A stretch of 64,000 nucleotides of DNA from positions 51,522,001 through 51,586,000 of the forward strand of contig NC_077222.1 in the NCBI RefSeq assembly GCF_024763615.1, read 5' to 3'. A model generated the notes under the pieces. It did no database searches, had not been told where the DNA came from, and saw nothing but the letters and a program-made list of their open reading frames with translations. A program made the position numbers and the translations under genes. Below, piece by piece: positions 47,629-60,075 of the stretch (position 1 is the first letter of the stretch; every line of letters starts with the position of its first letter). The DNA comes from Phlebotomus papatasi (lineage: Eukaryota > Arthropoda > Insecta > Diptera > Psychodidae).

Positions 47629-48009
47629 TATTCGGTTTTCAACAGTTATTAAAGAATTATTAGGTAAAGTTTCATATCTCAACTATTCAAAAACAAATTG
47701 TAGGAATAAAATAATTTTTATTTTAAAATTAAACCACTTCCCAAATAATATCAGAGACCACTATTTGTGCATGTGCTGATCTAAATTTCTCTAATTTTAA
47801 AATTTTCTTAAGATTCTTATAGATAATGAGAAAAAGTAAAATAATTCTGTTAAAATTAAAGTATTATTTTCCTTTAAGCATCCAAATAAGACACGCCTTT
47901 TTTAAGGTGTGGCTTAAAATAGAAAAGTACCCATTTATAATATGTGGAATTCAGAAGGCCTCAGGAATGTAAAGTCACGCGGTCACGCCACATATACCTT
48001 CGTGGTGTA

Positions 48010-48115
48010 ATTTGAACTTGAATTTGAATTTATGTTCATGCCATTTAACTGCCCCCGCCTAAGCGTCCATCACCGTTTTAGCGTTGATTTCCAGGACTAA
48101 TCAATGGAAATGTCC
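48010..48115 (-). mobile_element. Possible non-LTR 3' tail, minus strand
   Basis: On the minus strand, gctaaaacggtgatggacgc is followed by an (aattcaag)-like tail. The start resembles the gctaagacggcggcagac tail core listed elsewhere, but more diverged. Confidence 0.35.
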
Positions 48116-48210
48116 TTTCTCTGATTGATTGCTTTCACAATACGTTTTATAAATTTTCTTTGGGACTACACCATTCAAAAAGACAGGAAGATTTCCGAGC
48201 TAATCACCTA

Positions 48211-48631
48211 CACTCAGTCCCGGGATTATGCACATTTTCGAGACCGGAAAAAAGCACAAAATGGCATTATGCATCGAGAAAATTTGCATACCCACAGGGG
48301 CTTTCTTTTGAATAAATCGGCCGTAGAACGAATTTCGCGCGGAGTAAAACTAGTTCAAACAAGAAGATTCAACTGTTTAATACAAATGAATTAACAAACA
48401 GTACTTTTTGGCCAGAGTTCTTCAATAAATGGTTAGAATATTTAAAAAATTTACCTTAATAAAAGAAATTAAAGTTTTATTCTGAAAAAGTGGCAAAATG
48501 TTTTCAAATTTCCCGCTTCGCAACATAGTATACATTCAAGCGTATTTCAAAAATTATTCATAAATTGACTCCCAAGGGTAGGCAAACTTGCATAATTGTA
48601 TGTGCGAAGGACTTAATGCCGGGACTGAGTG
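48211..48631. repeat. TA-flanked MITE, CACTCAGTCCCGG ends
   Basis: The ends cactcagtcccgg and ccgggactgagtg are exact inverted repeats flanked by TA. Sub-terminal tatgcacat/atgtgc sequences also pair. 421 bases; the 89-codon ORF over it has no recognisable domain. Confidence 0.82.
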
Positions 48632-50586
48632 TATCCTATTGCTATATTCTAGAATGAAAAATCACTGATTTACCAGAAATTAAATTATGATTGTCGTAGC
48701 AATCTGTGTCTTTAAGCCGAAGAATTACAAAACGAAATTTTAAATATTACAAAATGACTTGAAAGTCTTATGGTAAAAATTGTTTTAGCTGAGACACCCA
48801 CTATAAGACACTAATTTGCTATAATAATTTTTCTTTTAAATTTTTCTCAAACTATAAGATTTATCTTACTAAAAAATGAATTATGGAAAAACAAACGTCA
48901 TACGTAAGATTAGAAAAGTATTTGCAAAAGAGATTTTAACTACGCTCTTAGTAATATTTTTATAACTTTAAGGTTTGTGTCTCGGTTCTCTGTTTTATAC
49001 CTTTTATGGGTTGATCTGTTTCTGAAACTGAAGCAATACTTGCAATAGAAAGTCTATAATTTGAGAATGGTCGAGCTACAAAAAATGTAATTTTAAGATT
49101 TTATGTTTCCGATTGTAGTAAATTAAAAATAACTTTATAAAAACTTTATCATTTCTAAAACTTCATTCTTATCTGACACAATAACCTGTGAAAATGTGTT
49201 TTTTTTTCTTTTGCACATTTTGTTATTCTATAATTGACACGAAGTCTCTAGCCGTAGATGATACCTTTGGGGAAAAAAAAGTAGATTTGTCGATGGAAAA
49301 TGGTGAAAGTTTTTCCTTTTGAAATGATTCTTTTCTCTCTGAAAAAAGTAGTAAGGAAAATAAGTGTGTTTGGCGTTGGTTGGGTAGAGGATGGGTGGTC
49401 AAAAAAGTTGGATTAGTTTTTGAAAGCCACCCTTATATCATTGTATTATACATTATAATGTATATGTGAAGGAAATTGACAGTATAATTGGCAGAAATAC
49501 AGGTGAATATGTAATATTTTACTTCCAACTTTCTCAACAAATTCCAAAATGATGAATGAGTGATTGAGGTATTTTGCATGTTGAGGAAAATTTATCGCGG
49601 TTTTGTACTGCCAAAGCTTTCGAGGGGGAGACTGAGAGGAAGGGAACTTGAAGGAAACTCAGTTGAAATACATTTAGAGTGTGCAATATACATTCAACAC
49701 AAAGTTTGAGTACTCACAGAGGTTGTTGGTTGTGGGATAAAATTGCAATGCGAAAAGGGAGGGGTTAAAGAGCGAGTCAAAATGAATTCATTGGGTATTT
49801 CGTCAAATGAAGTTGAATAGAACAACCTCGATCCTTTTAGCGTATTGTGCCTTCAATATGTGATATAGGGCTCATATGGTGAGTGTTTTCCTACATACAC
49901 AATATATCCGAAAATGCCCATTGTCCCATATTTATAGGGGGTACACAATATGATCCAAACAAAATGTCCCAAAAATAATTGGGTTACACGAAATTGAAAT
50001 ATGAACAATATTCTATTCTATTCAAACTAAGTTCCATTAGTTCTCTCTTGGGTATTGACTATCTGAAATTAATATAGCAAAATTTTTATATTTATTATTA
50101 TCTCGAAACTGTGTATTTTTAAAAGTAATGCCTGCGTTTCCACATCCAGGTTTCTGGGCTGTAGTTTTACTGTCGAGAAATCGAAGAATCACCCTCCGGA
50201 CGGTCTGGCGTGAGGTATTTGTGAGTTTTCCAAGGTTCGCGTAATTGATTCTAGGATTTTTCAGATACGATCAGTTCCCTTCTCTTTTCCATTATTATTT
50301 CGTATCACAGTGAAAAATGAACAGAATTTAATGAGAGTTTCACCAAAAGAAAGGTATAAAACACATGTTACAATGTTTACATACAACGAAAATGCGGAGC
50401 TAGTGACATCTGTCATAAAAATATCAAATCATTTGGTACAATCTTGTCGTGGACACGCTTTATGTTAAAGTGATAAAAAATACAATGAAAAGAGATTTAT
50501 TTCTAAAGAAAACGTGGCATTAATCAAAAATTTGAAAATTCATTATCTTTTAAGTTAAGAGATATCAGGGCTTCAAATTTGTACTA

Positions 50587-50900
50587 CAGTAGAGTCTCTC
50601 AAATTCGAACGCCGTTTGGATTCAAAATGTCAATTGTGAGGTTATGTTAGAAAGTTCGTATTCTAGGTGAATGAAAATCATATTTATGTGCTTCTTCCTG
50701 AATGTTTACATACATTATTATCGTATAAAATGTAAAGGAAGTATGTTACCACTAAAATTTGCGAAAAAGTGCGAGAATTTGATTCAAAGTACAATTTAAT
50801 CTTACACAAATTTCGTTAGTTTTGAAAAAATCGTTCGAATTTGGGAGGTGAGAAATGTCAAAAATACCCCCCGAGCGTTCGAATTTAAGAGACTCTACTG
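50587..50900. repeat. TA-flanked MITE, CAGTAGAGTCTCTC ends
   Basis: Ends cagtagagtctctcaaattc and aatttaagagactctactg, inverted, with cgaacgc/gcgttcg just inside, TA on both sides. 314 bases. CAGT ends suggest a Tc1/mariner-type mobiliser. Confidence 0.85.
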
Positions 50901-51139
50901 TATAGGGTTTTCGGATTAAGGGAGTTCCCCTAATTATACTGAGAAAACTCATGATGTTCAAATTTACCATCCTCCCTATACAAGGCTGGATAGTAGAAAA
51001 GTCACCCAGAAAACGCAATATTAGATAGAACTGTCAAAAATTGTAGAATATACGTGCTCGCCTTTCGAATTTACTATCATAAGTTAATAGTAAATTAGTA
51101 AATTACAGTAAATTACATAATAAAAAATAAATAAAAAGA

Positions 51140-51660
51140 ATATGGGACATATGGGAAAACATAAAGCGTTCGAAGCCAGAATATGTGAAGCCTGAAAGTC
51201 TTCCCTTACTTTTGTTGCCCTCGCTTTTTCGATTAAGAATACTTAGGAATTTTAAAATTTATTGTTTTTAAAGCTTAGATTTATACTTAATTTATTGAAT
51301 ATTTCCCCTTAAAATAGAGAAGATTGACTTCGACAAAGTTGTAGATGAATAGAATTCGTAAATATATATACCGGATATTTTTTCATTTAAGAGAGTATAA
51401 CCTCGTAAAATATTCTATTCCCTGTTACTATTTGCCCCAGAACGTTGGAAAAGTTTCTCAAAAACAACTCTTAGAAAAATAAAAGCCCAAAAAGCTCATT
51501 TGTCTTCGAGGTAGAGTTAATTTTTTTCAGCAAAGTTGTAGAGCTATTAATTTTTTACAAGAAAAGATTGATTTAAAGTCTCTTGGGTCTTATGCGAACC
51601 TGTGAAAAAAATATATTAAATATCCATTTTGTGCTATTTTGTCCCAGTCTCCCGTACTGT
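51140..51660. repeat. Composite of two broken element ends
   Basis: 51140-51215 (gttcgaagccagaatatgtg) matches the right arm of 320-879. 51300-51655 resembles the inside and right end of the GGGGAGACTGGGGC family (tattttgtcccagtctccc), with no matching left end. Confidence 0.5.
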
Positions 51661-52829
51661 TTATAAACGTTTTGCACATTTAACTGGGCCACACTGTATA
51701 CATTTTTTATGTGTCTACTGTTGGATACAATAATGGGAGAGCTTCAATGAAATTCTTCAGTTCCCTAGAATGTGATCACGGCGGGGGTGAAAGTCAGAAA
51801 ATCCCATTGTTTCACAATTCACTCACATTTGGCTCAACTGGCGTGAATCGCACTTTGAAATCCCATTAAAGATCTGTGTCGCATTTGCCCTTGATGGATA
51901 ATTTTACTCTTATCTCAATAATCCACAATGAGCATTTTGGTCCTTATATCTCCTTTCTCTTTCCACTTTTCCTATATTTCAATATTTATTCACATCATGA
52001 GATTTACCCTCATTTATTTCAATTTTCTTCTAGGACTTTTCTTTTACTTCGAGAATAAAATGTAAACGCTGAAGAATAAAACAATAATCTTGTTAAAAAT
52101 GGCTTCTTTTTCTTCTATATATTAAAAAAAAAAAAACGAGAAAATGTATATATTTCTTATAGAGAAATTTATATTGAAAAATATTTTCTCACAATTTAAC
52201 ATTTGATAATGTTTTATTTTATTTGCGCTTATCTTTCTTGAAATGTGCTTGGAATTGTTGTTATTATTCAAAATGGTTCAGGATTTTGAAGTAGATTTTC
52301 TCTTGAAAAGGGAGGGAAGTAATTCTTTATATTTTCTGTTTACCCTAAGATTTTGTATTTATAAAATTAATAATAATATATATGATATGTACTATGTACA
52401 TGACATACATAAGAGTATTTGTTTCTGCGAAAGTGTATATGCATGGAGTATTTTAGACGTCTAATTTATTTGAACTTTAGATTAAATAACCTAATTACTT
52501 TTGCCATTAATGTGTACTCTAGTGTCTATTTGCGTTGCTTATAAGAACTTATCTTATAATTTTATCCTGTTCTATTGAATTATAAACTTGTGATGCTCGT
52601 GATAGTCGTGATTATGGCTGTGGAAAATTCAATTAAGCTAAATTGCACATATTTGAACTTGCGAATGCAGAAAGTGCACAGATGAGCTGAATCCTTTTCT
52701 ATAAACGCTGCTAATCTTGCACAATTTTCCCATTTCTGGCTGAATTGAACGCTAATGAAAAACAATTGTAATAAGTTCATCTAACAGCTTTTTCACCTGT
52801 TGTATTTGCTATATATGTATATGTGGCAG

Positions 52830-53005
52830 GTCGTGTTGGGAGCCCGCACTATATGGCACCGGAAGTGGTTACGAGACGCACATATGGGAAGGCGTGCGAT
52901 GTTTGGGGTGCTGGTGTAATGTTGCACGTGCTGCTGTCGGGACGACTTCCGTTTTTGGGATCTGGGAAGAGGATTCAAGACATCATCTCACGTGGCAGAA
53001 TGACG
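52830..53005 (+). CDS. CASK: CASK exon D: activation segment, APE motif, alphaF-alphaG
   Basis: This 176-base exon starts with GT, completing the Gly codon split by the 35 kb intron. It encodes GRVGSPHYMAPEVVTRRTYG, then a segment with CDVWGAGVMLHVLLSGRLPF, ending ISRGRMT. It holds the P+1 loop and APE motif, the alphaF Asp (DVWG, which anchors the kinase core), alphaF and alphaG. All match the CASK pseudokinase-type fold. The acceptor is tatatgtggcag and the donor is gttagt, leaving phase 0. ISRGRM aligns with the Drosophila IARGRL segment, so the end of the exon is placed with good confidence. Confidence 0.96.
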
Positions 53006-54423
53006 GTTAGTTTTTCGTTAATTATCTTATATTTTCTAATTGAAAATTTCAGTAAAAAAGTTTTTTTTCCAAAGTTTGTTTCAAATGAAGTTATTTTTAC
53101 CAGTTGTTTTTAAACAATATGAAATCTCTTTCAATTTCAAAGAAAGTTTATACGACAAAATCAAGGTGTCTCAGAAAACCATGCCACTTATTAGATTTCA
53201 TGAATAAGTTGAATATTAAGTTTGTTATTGTAATATGGAAAAAAGTTAGAAAAGATAAGTTTTAAACCTTTTGCATCCTTTGGGATTCTGGTTAATCAAA
53301 GGAAAATTACTGAGACAACTTTTAGAATCGATAAAAATTCGATTCTTGTGGCTGATTATAAACTATATAGGGATGCCCAAATCTAGAATATTTTTACAGG
53401 TACCCAATTAAATCCTGAGCTAAGATAGTTTTAATAATAAATCATGAAATTGGCTCACTGAATATATTGCGGTTCGGAAGGAGTTGAAAAATAAATTCAA
53501 TCGCCTAATAAATATTCTAATTGAATATCTTAAATATTAAATTTTCGGAAAAGTTTCTTATAGGAACATTTTTTTTGCGAAAACCATGTTCTGCAACTTT
53601 TGTCTATTTTTCCTCCCAATTATGAGATAAATCTTTAAACTCTAAATCATTAATCGGTTTTCAAAAGCTAATTTATATTCTTTAATAAAAATGATTTTAA
53701 TAGTATAATTTTTTTTTATTTTCACAAAGAAAATTTTGATAAAAATCAAGCTGAACTAAATGGCAAACCTCTTCAAGTTCTTTTTCAACTGCTTCAAGCT
53801 TGTCGATGAACCTTTTCAAGCTTTAGAGAAATATTTAATCTAGAGAATATTCATCTGAATATTTTTTTTATTTAAAGTAATTTTATTCTTTCTGAGACGA
53901 TACACTTGATTTTGACTTTTTTGTTATAATTTTTCTGTAACGGCTTAAAAGTTTTTTTTTTATCGAAAAAAAATTTATATTGCCAATCTCAAAAATTCTG
54001 ATATTTTAACTGTTGATCGGTATAACATTGAGTACTACATGCTATATAAAAATGAGCTTTGACTTTTGAGATCAACTACTTAAAAAATACTATCTATTTC
54101 TTTTATTTTTCTCCAAAAAAAATGTTAAGTACCGTCGTTGCGGGTGACTTTGTACGTTTTTTCGCTGTTTTTCAATTTTGCCCTCTAAAAGTGGATAGTT
54201 AAAGTGAAGGGAGGGGGATTTTTGTGTAAAATTATTTGTATTCAGTTGAGAATGAATGGATTTTGTGCCACTAGCATTAATTTTATAAAATTTTACTATG
54301 TTTAAAAAAATCAAGAAAAAAGGCTTGCACTGGGGATAAGGTGCGGGTGACTTTGCACTTTTTAATAAATACTAAAAAATCAACAATTTCTGATAATAAA
54401 CGACAATGAAGTTCTTCAGTTCT

Positions 54424-55200
54424 AAGGGTAAGATGCACGAGATCTACAAGATGACATGATCGCCATATTGATTTGACGTTTCTGTCCGCCATTTTGAATA
54501 ACTGTCAAAATCTAAAACAGGTTCGATTGGGTTGAAATTTTAGTATGTTGTGGCTGATATCAAGACCTTTCCAGAACGTATCTATGTTCTGGTCTACGTC
54601 AAGTATTTACCTTGATACAGAGGCTCAAAGTTTAAAAATTTGAAATATTCATATTTTGGCGATCTTTATTTTCTAATCCTGAATTTTAAAACCTAAACGA
54701 AATGCCTCAGAAACCATTAGAAATGGTTGAGGCTTTTATTTTATATATTTATTTACTCTTACATAATTGAAAAAAATAAATGAAAAGTGCATTTATTTAT
54801 TTTTTTTATTTTTTCATCTTTGCAAAAGTTTTTCAGATCTTCAAATAATATGCTGTTATAAAGAAAAACATTACTTTTCTTTTTGTTTGTTATTTAGATC
54901 TCATCGCCTAACGATAAAACTGCCTTTTTTGTGATGGTTTCGATAAAAGAAGCTCTCCGTAGTTCTGTATTAATGAAAATGTCAAAATTTTGAACTTAGA
55001 ACCCCAGTATCCAGACAATCGCTTGACCTAGGTCGGATTTTATATATGTTCTGAAAAGGTCTTGACATCAACCAGAACATACTAAAATTTCAGCTCAATC
55101 GGATAAGTTTTTTGTTTTGACAGTTATTCAAAATGGCGGACAGAATCGTCAAATCAAGATGGCGACCACACCATCATGTAGATCTCGGTCATTTTATCTT
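54424..55200. repeat. Inverted-repeat element related to the 1.8 kb family
   Basis: The arms, about 170 bases each, include gtccgccattttgaataact and agttattcaaaatggcggac. The phrase gaaattttagtatgttgtgg and its complement are shared with the 4410-6241 units. Arms are diverged at the outer ends. Confidence 0.7.
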
Positions 55201-55310
55201 AAGTTATAAAAAAATTGGATAATTTTTGGCCAAATACTTCTATAATAAAGTTTAAGAAAGTCCATTATATGCAATTTTATAATATAAATCATGCGTTCTT
55301 AGGAAGACTA

Positions 55311-56265
55311 GGGGGAACTGGGGCAGTAGTAATCTGGGGTAGTTGTAAACACTGTGATTTTTTTCATTAATTTTAAGACTCCTGAGGATAAAACCCATAA
55401 GTATTCATAGATACCATGGGGATGTATGTCCACAGATAAATTGGTCAATAAAATCCTAATATACTTTAAAAATAAAAATCATTTTCCTGAAAATGTTGAT
55501 ATTTCGATTATTTTGATCATTTGGATTTCCACCTGGAAATTAAAAATTGTGTAAAATAATCGAAATGTAGCAATACCAGTTCTTTCCTACATCTTTTAGG
55601 ATTATAATTAATGCATTTACTAGAGAAATTGAGATTCTCATTATTTCAAAAGAATTAATAATTGGTCAGAAAACAGCATATGGGGTAGATGTAATCAGGC
55701 AATTTCAATTTCACAAAATGAGTAGGTAAAAGAGCGGGAAATTGACCTTCATGCGAAATATCTATAATTCATAGATAACGAAAAAAATTGGTGGCGCTGT
55801 GTTCAATAAAAAGTCACATGATGTCAAAATATGGGGAAAATCCATTGAAAAATGTCTTTGATATGCATGCTTTTAGTTTTTTTGCTATTTTAATTATTCT
55901 TTGTAAAAAGTGTCGTGATTTTTTGAAAAATATACAGTCTTTATATATCTCTTAAGTAATTAAAATAATCGAGAGTGGTGCAAAGTTAATTTCAAGGATG
56001 GGAAAAAAGGTGTTTACATCCTCCCCAGAAAGTGATTACTTCTACCCCAGGTATTTTGTGAAAAGCGAAAAATGCACAGGGACACAAATTTTATTTTTAT
56101 GGAAAACTCAATTGTTTTCCAGCATCCGCATTACCCTCGACGAATTGCCTATATCCAAGGGTAAAACATGAGCTAAGAAATATTTTCCAAAAAATCACGG
56201 TGTCCTTGGAAAATCACCTCAAATTCGCATGTATCGAAAATGATTACATGTGCCCCAGTCTCCCC
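55311..56265. repeat. GGGGAGACTGGGGC-family element, diverged copy
   Basis: The left end gggggaactggggcagtagt and right end acatgtgccccagtctcccc are inverted and flanked by TA. The interior does not clearly match copies 1 and 2, so it is a sister subfamily. Confidence 0.75.
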
Positions 56266-56760
56266 TATAGTGAAAAAAGGGAATTTACTAAAAATAATGA
56301 ACAAAATCGAAGTGGATTATTCTAGCCAGATAAATTTAGAATAGATTTGGGCAATTTACTTCTCTGAAATCGATTTTGGAATTGCATCTTCAGATAACTT
56401 TTTTGCGGAGTTGTTTTTTGACAAAATACTTATACTAGGATTTCATTGACTATTACTGAAACTACAAGAATCCTTTTGAGGATCATTGTACCTTACTTGG
56501 TACTTAACATATCCCTATATACTTTGACATGGTAGACCGGATCGGCGAAGACTATCAATAAGTGCTAGAATTGTTCAAACTCTCACGAACAGCAGAGTTC
56601 AAAGTCACCCCCCGAGTGCAAAGTCACCCGCAACGACGGTACTTAAACTCAAAACTATTTTGTATTTATTTTGATGTAATTTATGCCATTTTTTACATTG
56701 TTCAGTTTACAAATTTATTATTCAGTTTACAATGTTTCGAGAAAAATGTCCATTCAGACG

Positions 56761-56870
56761 CTTCAATCATTTGCACCGGGCGGGACTCGAACTAACAACT
56801 ATGACAGTCGAGCCTGGGATACCACCGCCCAAGAGCCGAACGCTCTTACCAATTGAGCCACGCACCCGCT
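56761..56870 (-). repeat. tRNA-like SINE copy, best preserved
   Basis: On the minus strand: gcgggtgcgtggctcaattg, then gtaagagcgttcggctct, and later tagttcgagtcccgcccgg. The A box (tggctcaattgg) and B box (gttcgagtccc) both fit polymerase III promoter consensus. The two lie farther apart than in a simple tRNA, and the acceptor stem does not close, so I call a SINE head rather than a tRNA. Confidence 0.7.
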
Positions 56871-57632
56871 AACTCAAAATTGAAAGTTTTCCTTTTCAGG
56901 GAATATGGTATAGGAGGTACACAGGAATACGAACCTTTAACAGTAAAAATATCAAACTTTTCGGATTTAACATTCTAAAAAACATTTTTTTTAGTAAAAG
57001 CAATACTTTAACACATTCTTGACACATATACCCTGTTTTTGATCATTTTTTAGAGTGTTATTACTTAAAGTTTCGAAGAACTAAAACTTTAAGTTGAGAA
57101 GTTCCTCTCGAGCATTCAGATCTAGAAAAAGTTTGAATTAAAGAAATTTAGCATTATAAAAGCAAGAATTTTTACTACAGAAAACGAGTCGGTTAGATAC
57201 CGATTAAATATTTTAATTAAAGCTAAAAGATTTATCTCGGAATTAAAGGGTTAGTTACGATTAATTTTTTGTTCCTGTAGTGATTATTATTTCAATTTAT
57301 ATTTCACAAATACTTTTTTTTGAAGTTAGTTGACTATGGCTTAAAATTTTCTAGTTGAATTTCAAAAGTTAATTGTTGAAAAATGAGCTTTTTACTGCGA
57401 TAATTGTTGGAAACACTAAAACGTTAATCGTACTATGGATATTCTAGGAAAAACAATTTTTATAACTACCTAGAATCGTTATAAAATTGATTCAGTTAAT
57501 TTTCGAGCCGAGATATTTTTAATTAAAAAATCATGAAATTAGCTTGCTGGGTGTATTATAATTCGCAAACAAATAAACAGAATATACAATATTTAATTTC
57601 AGAATACGTAAAAGATTTAAAGATCGATTTAG

Positions 57633-58757
57633 CCCTTTAAAGAGGAGTGGGACACCGATGTCCTAAAAACGACAAACATTTATTGAGCTATTTTGACTTC
57701 TAAATGGGGTAAATTAAGTTGATTCAAAACCTGCTCCAAATGGAAATCTTTCGCTACTCCAAATGGGAGCGTAATTGTTTTTATGATAAATACAGTACTA
57801 AATTATTATATTTTTATATTTTCTATACCACAGTTTCATTATTTAGTTAATTTTGCTCCAAATAAAGCGAAAATCCACTCATATTCACAAATTTTAATTT
57901 GTCAATTTCTCAGAAAAATTAACCATTGAATTTTTCATAGATCGACCATGTTTTCCAATGAAAAACACAATAAAGTGACTGTTGGTTATTCGTTTTGTTT
58001 AACATTATTATGTTATATTTCTGGCTAATTTTAGTTAAATTAAGTGCTAATCTTTATTGTTAACGGTACGTGAAGTTTTCAAATGAAATAGTTACCTATT
58101 TCGTGAACAAAAAGGGTTTTTCTGAAGTGTCTGCAATTGCTTCAATAGGAAACCCCGGAAATATTATTATTTTTTTTGGAGAGATTTTCTTATTGTTTTA
58201 GATGAGAAAGGAGGAAAGACCAGAAATAAGAACAAATCCTGCACTCAAGAGCAACTTAGCAAGGTTTTGGGCGCCTTTCGTCGCGGTTTCACTTACACTG
58301 TTTGTCTCCAATTAGAAAATTTCCCTTGTCTCCATTTGGATTAATTTGTTTCCAATAGAAACATTTTACACTCGCGTATTTTTCTTGTATTTAAGAAGTT
58401 TTCAAATTATATCTAAAGAATTTTCACTAAACAATAGCATTCTAGAAGATTAATGACCAGCGCACAATAACGTTTGTTTGTAAACATGTTTTCAAAATCC
58501 CATGAGAATGAGCGAGATGACTAGATCTAGATCTCACACACTCTCATTGCAATGTCAAAAACATGTTTACTAAACAAAAGTTATTGTGCGTTGGGCATTA
58601 AGGTGTAAATTTATGTAATTCTCTTCAGAAAAAAATTGAACCTAGTAGAATCTTCTGTGAAAGTTAAATCGTCGGGAAATGGTTCTGATTTTGGACATTT
58701 TTCCGGAAAATTAGTTTTTATTTTTGGGACTTCGGCATCCTGTTCGTCCCTAAAGGG
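57633..58757. mobile_element. CCCTTTAAAG element, TTAG-flanked, with nested palindrome
   Basis: Left end ccctttaaagaggagtggga then caccgatgtcc; right end ggcatcctgttcgtccctaa then aggg. TTAG lies on both sides. Contains the solo palindromic unit 58450-58601. Same family as 26836-27651. Confidence 0.7.
58450..58601. repeat. Solo palindromic unit of the 39085 array family
   Basis: From taatgaccagcgcacaataa to ttattgtgcgttgggcatta, around the core atgactagatctagatctca. It is flanked by TTA(A)-like sequence. It shows the full extent of one unit (about 150 bases). Confidence 0.8.
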
Positions 58758-58927
58758 TTAGAGTTTAAAGATTTATTCAATAATGAAGGTGAATATTTGG
58801 AATACTTTTAATAAAAAAATAATTTGTATTTAGATTGTTTTTTGTAAGGACCATGGGATAACAAAATTCTGATTAAAGAAAATTTAAGAAATTGTAGATT
58901 CACTTGGTTAATTAGGCATTTTGTATA

Positions 58928-59145
58928 GGGGAATGTTGGCATGGTTCGCACAGACTGAACCTTCAAACAACGCAAATTTTGTCTTTGCTTACAAAAAGCT
59001 ATTTCGTCATTTCTTAGCCATAAGATAGATAATATTATTAAGCTCATGAATCGAGATGAGAAATGGTAAGTCATCTCTTTGCAAACAAAGAGAAAATTCA
59101 CATCGTTTGAAGGTTCATTCTGTGCAAACCATGCCTACATTCCCC
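58928..59145. repeat. TA-flanked MITE, GGGGAATGTTGGCATGG ends
   Basis: Ends ggggaatgttggcatggttc and aaccatgcctacattcccc are inverted, continuing inward with tgaaccttcaaac and gtttgaaggttca. TA flanks both sides. 218 bases; the minus ORF over it is a by-product. Confidence 0.85.
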
Positions 59146-60075
59146 TAATAAAATGAATTTATAATGCCACAAATTACTGTTTACCTGTTAATCTTTGCTT
59201 GAGAATTTTTGATAACTTCCATAAAATACACTTTCAAAAAATATCTTGGAAAACAAGTTTGACTTCGAAATGAAAGAAAATATGTTTTAGCACAATTGTA
59301 GAGTGATGGTGATTATAGAAATTTTATAGGTTTTCCGGAAGTTTGTAAAAGAATAAAATATCCGTGTTGCCACAGTGATCCAGCTTCCCCTGCTTCTGAA
59401 GGGGCAAGACTAAGAAATGAATTTTGGGTGGAGCTTTCTCTGGAGCTTAAATCCTTATCTTTCTTCCAAAGTAGTACAATAAAGCACTCCAGGAAGGTTT
59501 TGTATAACTTCATCCGAGTTAAATTTGTCAAGAATTAAAGAGAGAAAAAAAATGAAATTATAATGGTAACTTTTTCTTATTATCTTGTTATAGTTTTTAA
59601 TGGGTTAAAGAAGCGCTTGACTGGGACATTAATAAGATGATTTTATTCTCAATACACTTTTATCGTTCAATTTTGATTTTACAATGTCTATCAAGAAAAA
59701 TCATTTCTATTGAAGTCATTCAAAAGAGAAACTGAGCAATTCAATGCTTTGATGGTCGTAAGATTTATGTTCTTTCTGACTTAAATGGAAATTTCATTTT
59801 GAAATTGAAATATTAAAAGTCAATATTATTTGAACAATTTCTGCGTAAAACATCCTGAATAATCCTCAATGAGTGTAATTCTGGTCTTTTGTGAGGAGGG
59901 AAATTGTGTGAAATGTACCAAACTCATAGGTTTTCTTTATTGCAATAAATGAGGTTCTTTTGTTGTTCATCTCTGCTGTAATTTACTAAATGAATTTTCT
60001 GTGTTCTTTTTTTTGTTCTTCTTCTTCTTTGTAACCTCTACTTATGGCAAATAACACAACAAACAATTTGTCCAG

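Larger units (their letters stand above)
17723..52829 (+). other. CASK: CASK giant intron, about 35.1 kb
   Basis: The intron runs from gtaagt to tatatgtggcag and separates the degenerate GFG loop from the APE motif. It is a graveyard of elements: CACTGAG MITEs, the inverted 1.8 kb element, nested TTAA-type elements, a 1.58 kb fold-back transposon, palindromic-unit arrays and RT fragments, each listed separately. Stretches over 300 bases where I see nothing beyond AT-rich intron include 17725-18870, 20410-22260, 28220-30020, 30840-31790, 34680-37520, 39670-41680, 44940-46385, 48640-50580 and 51670-52820. Each carries short ORFs with no recognisable domain. Confidence 0.8.
54129..56642. mobile_element. 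2.5 kb element with TACCGTCGTTGCGGG ends and nested insertions
   Basis: The ends gtaccgtcgttgcgggtgac (then tttg) and its complement caaagtcacccgcaacgacg (then gtac) are exact inverted repeats within ttaa context, so the target site may be TTAA or TA. Inside are a second inverted-repeat element (54424-55200) and a GGGGAGACTGGGG-type element (55311-56265). A sub-terminal repeat of gcgggtgactttgcac occurs at 54341. No transposase ORF is visible. Confidence 0.75.
53006..60075 (+). other. CASK: CASK intron, about 7.1 kb
   Basis: The intron runs from gttagt to aatttgtccag. It contains the three-layer nested element at 54129-56642, a minus-strand tRNA-like SINE (56761-56870), a TTAG-flanked element with a palindromic unit inside it (57633-58757) and a TA-flanked MITE (58928-59145). 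Nothing recognisable was seen in 53006-54120, 56880-57630 or 59150-60000. A pyrimidine-rich run at 60003-60030 is unusually far (about 45 bases) from the acceptor; no AG occurs between them, which favours the acceptor at 60074-60075. Confidence 0.75.

Noticed and set aside
56761..56870. tRNA gene
   Set aside because: A and B boxes are good, but their spacing is too long, the acceptor stem does not pair, and related copies share flanking sequence; a SINE explains it better.
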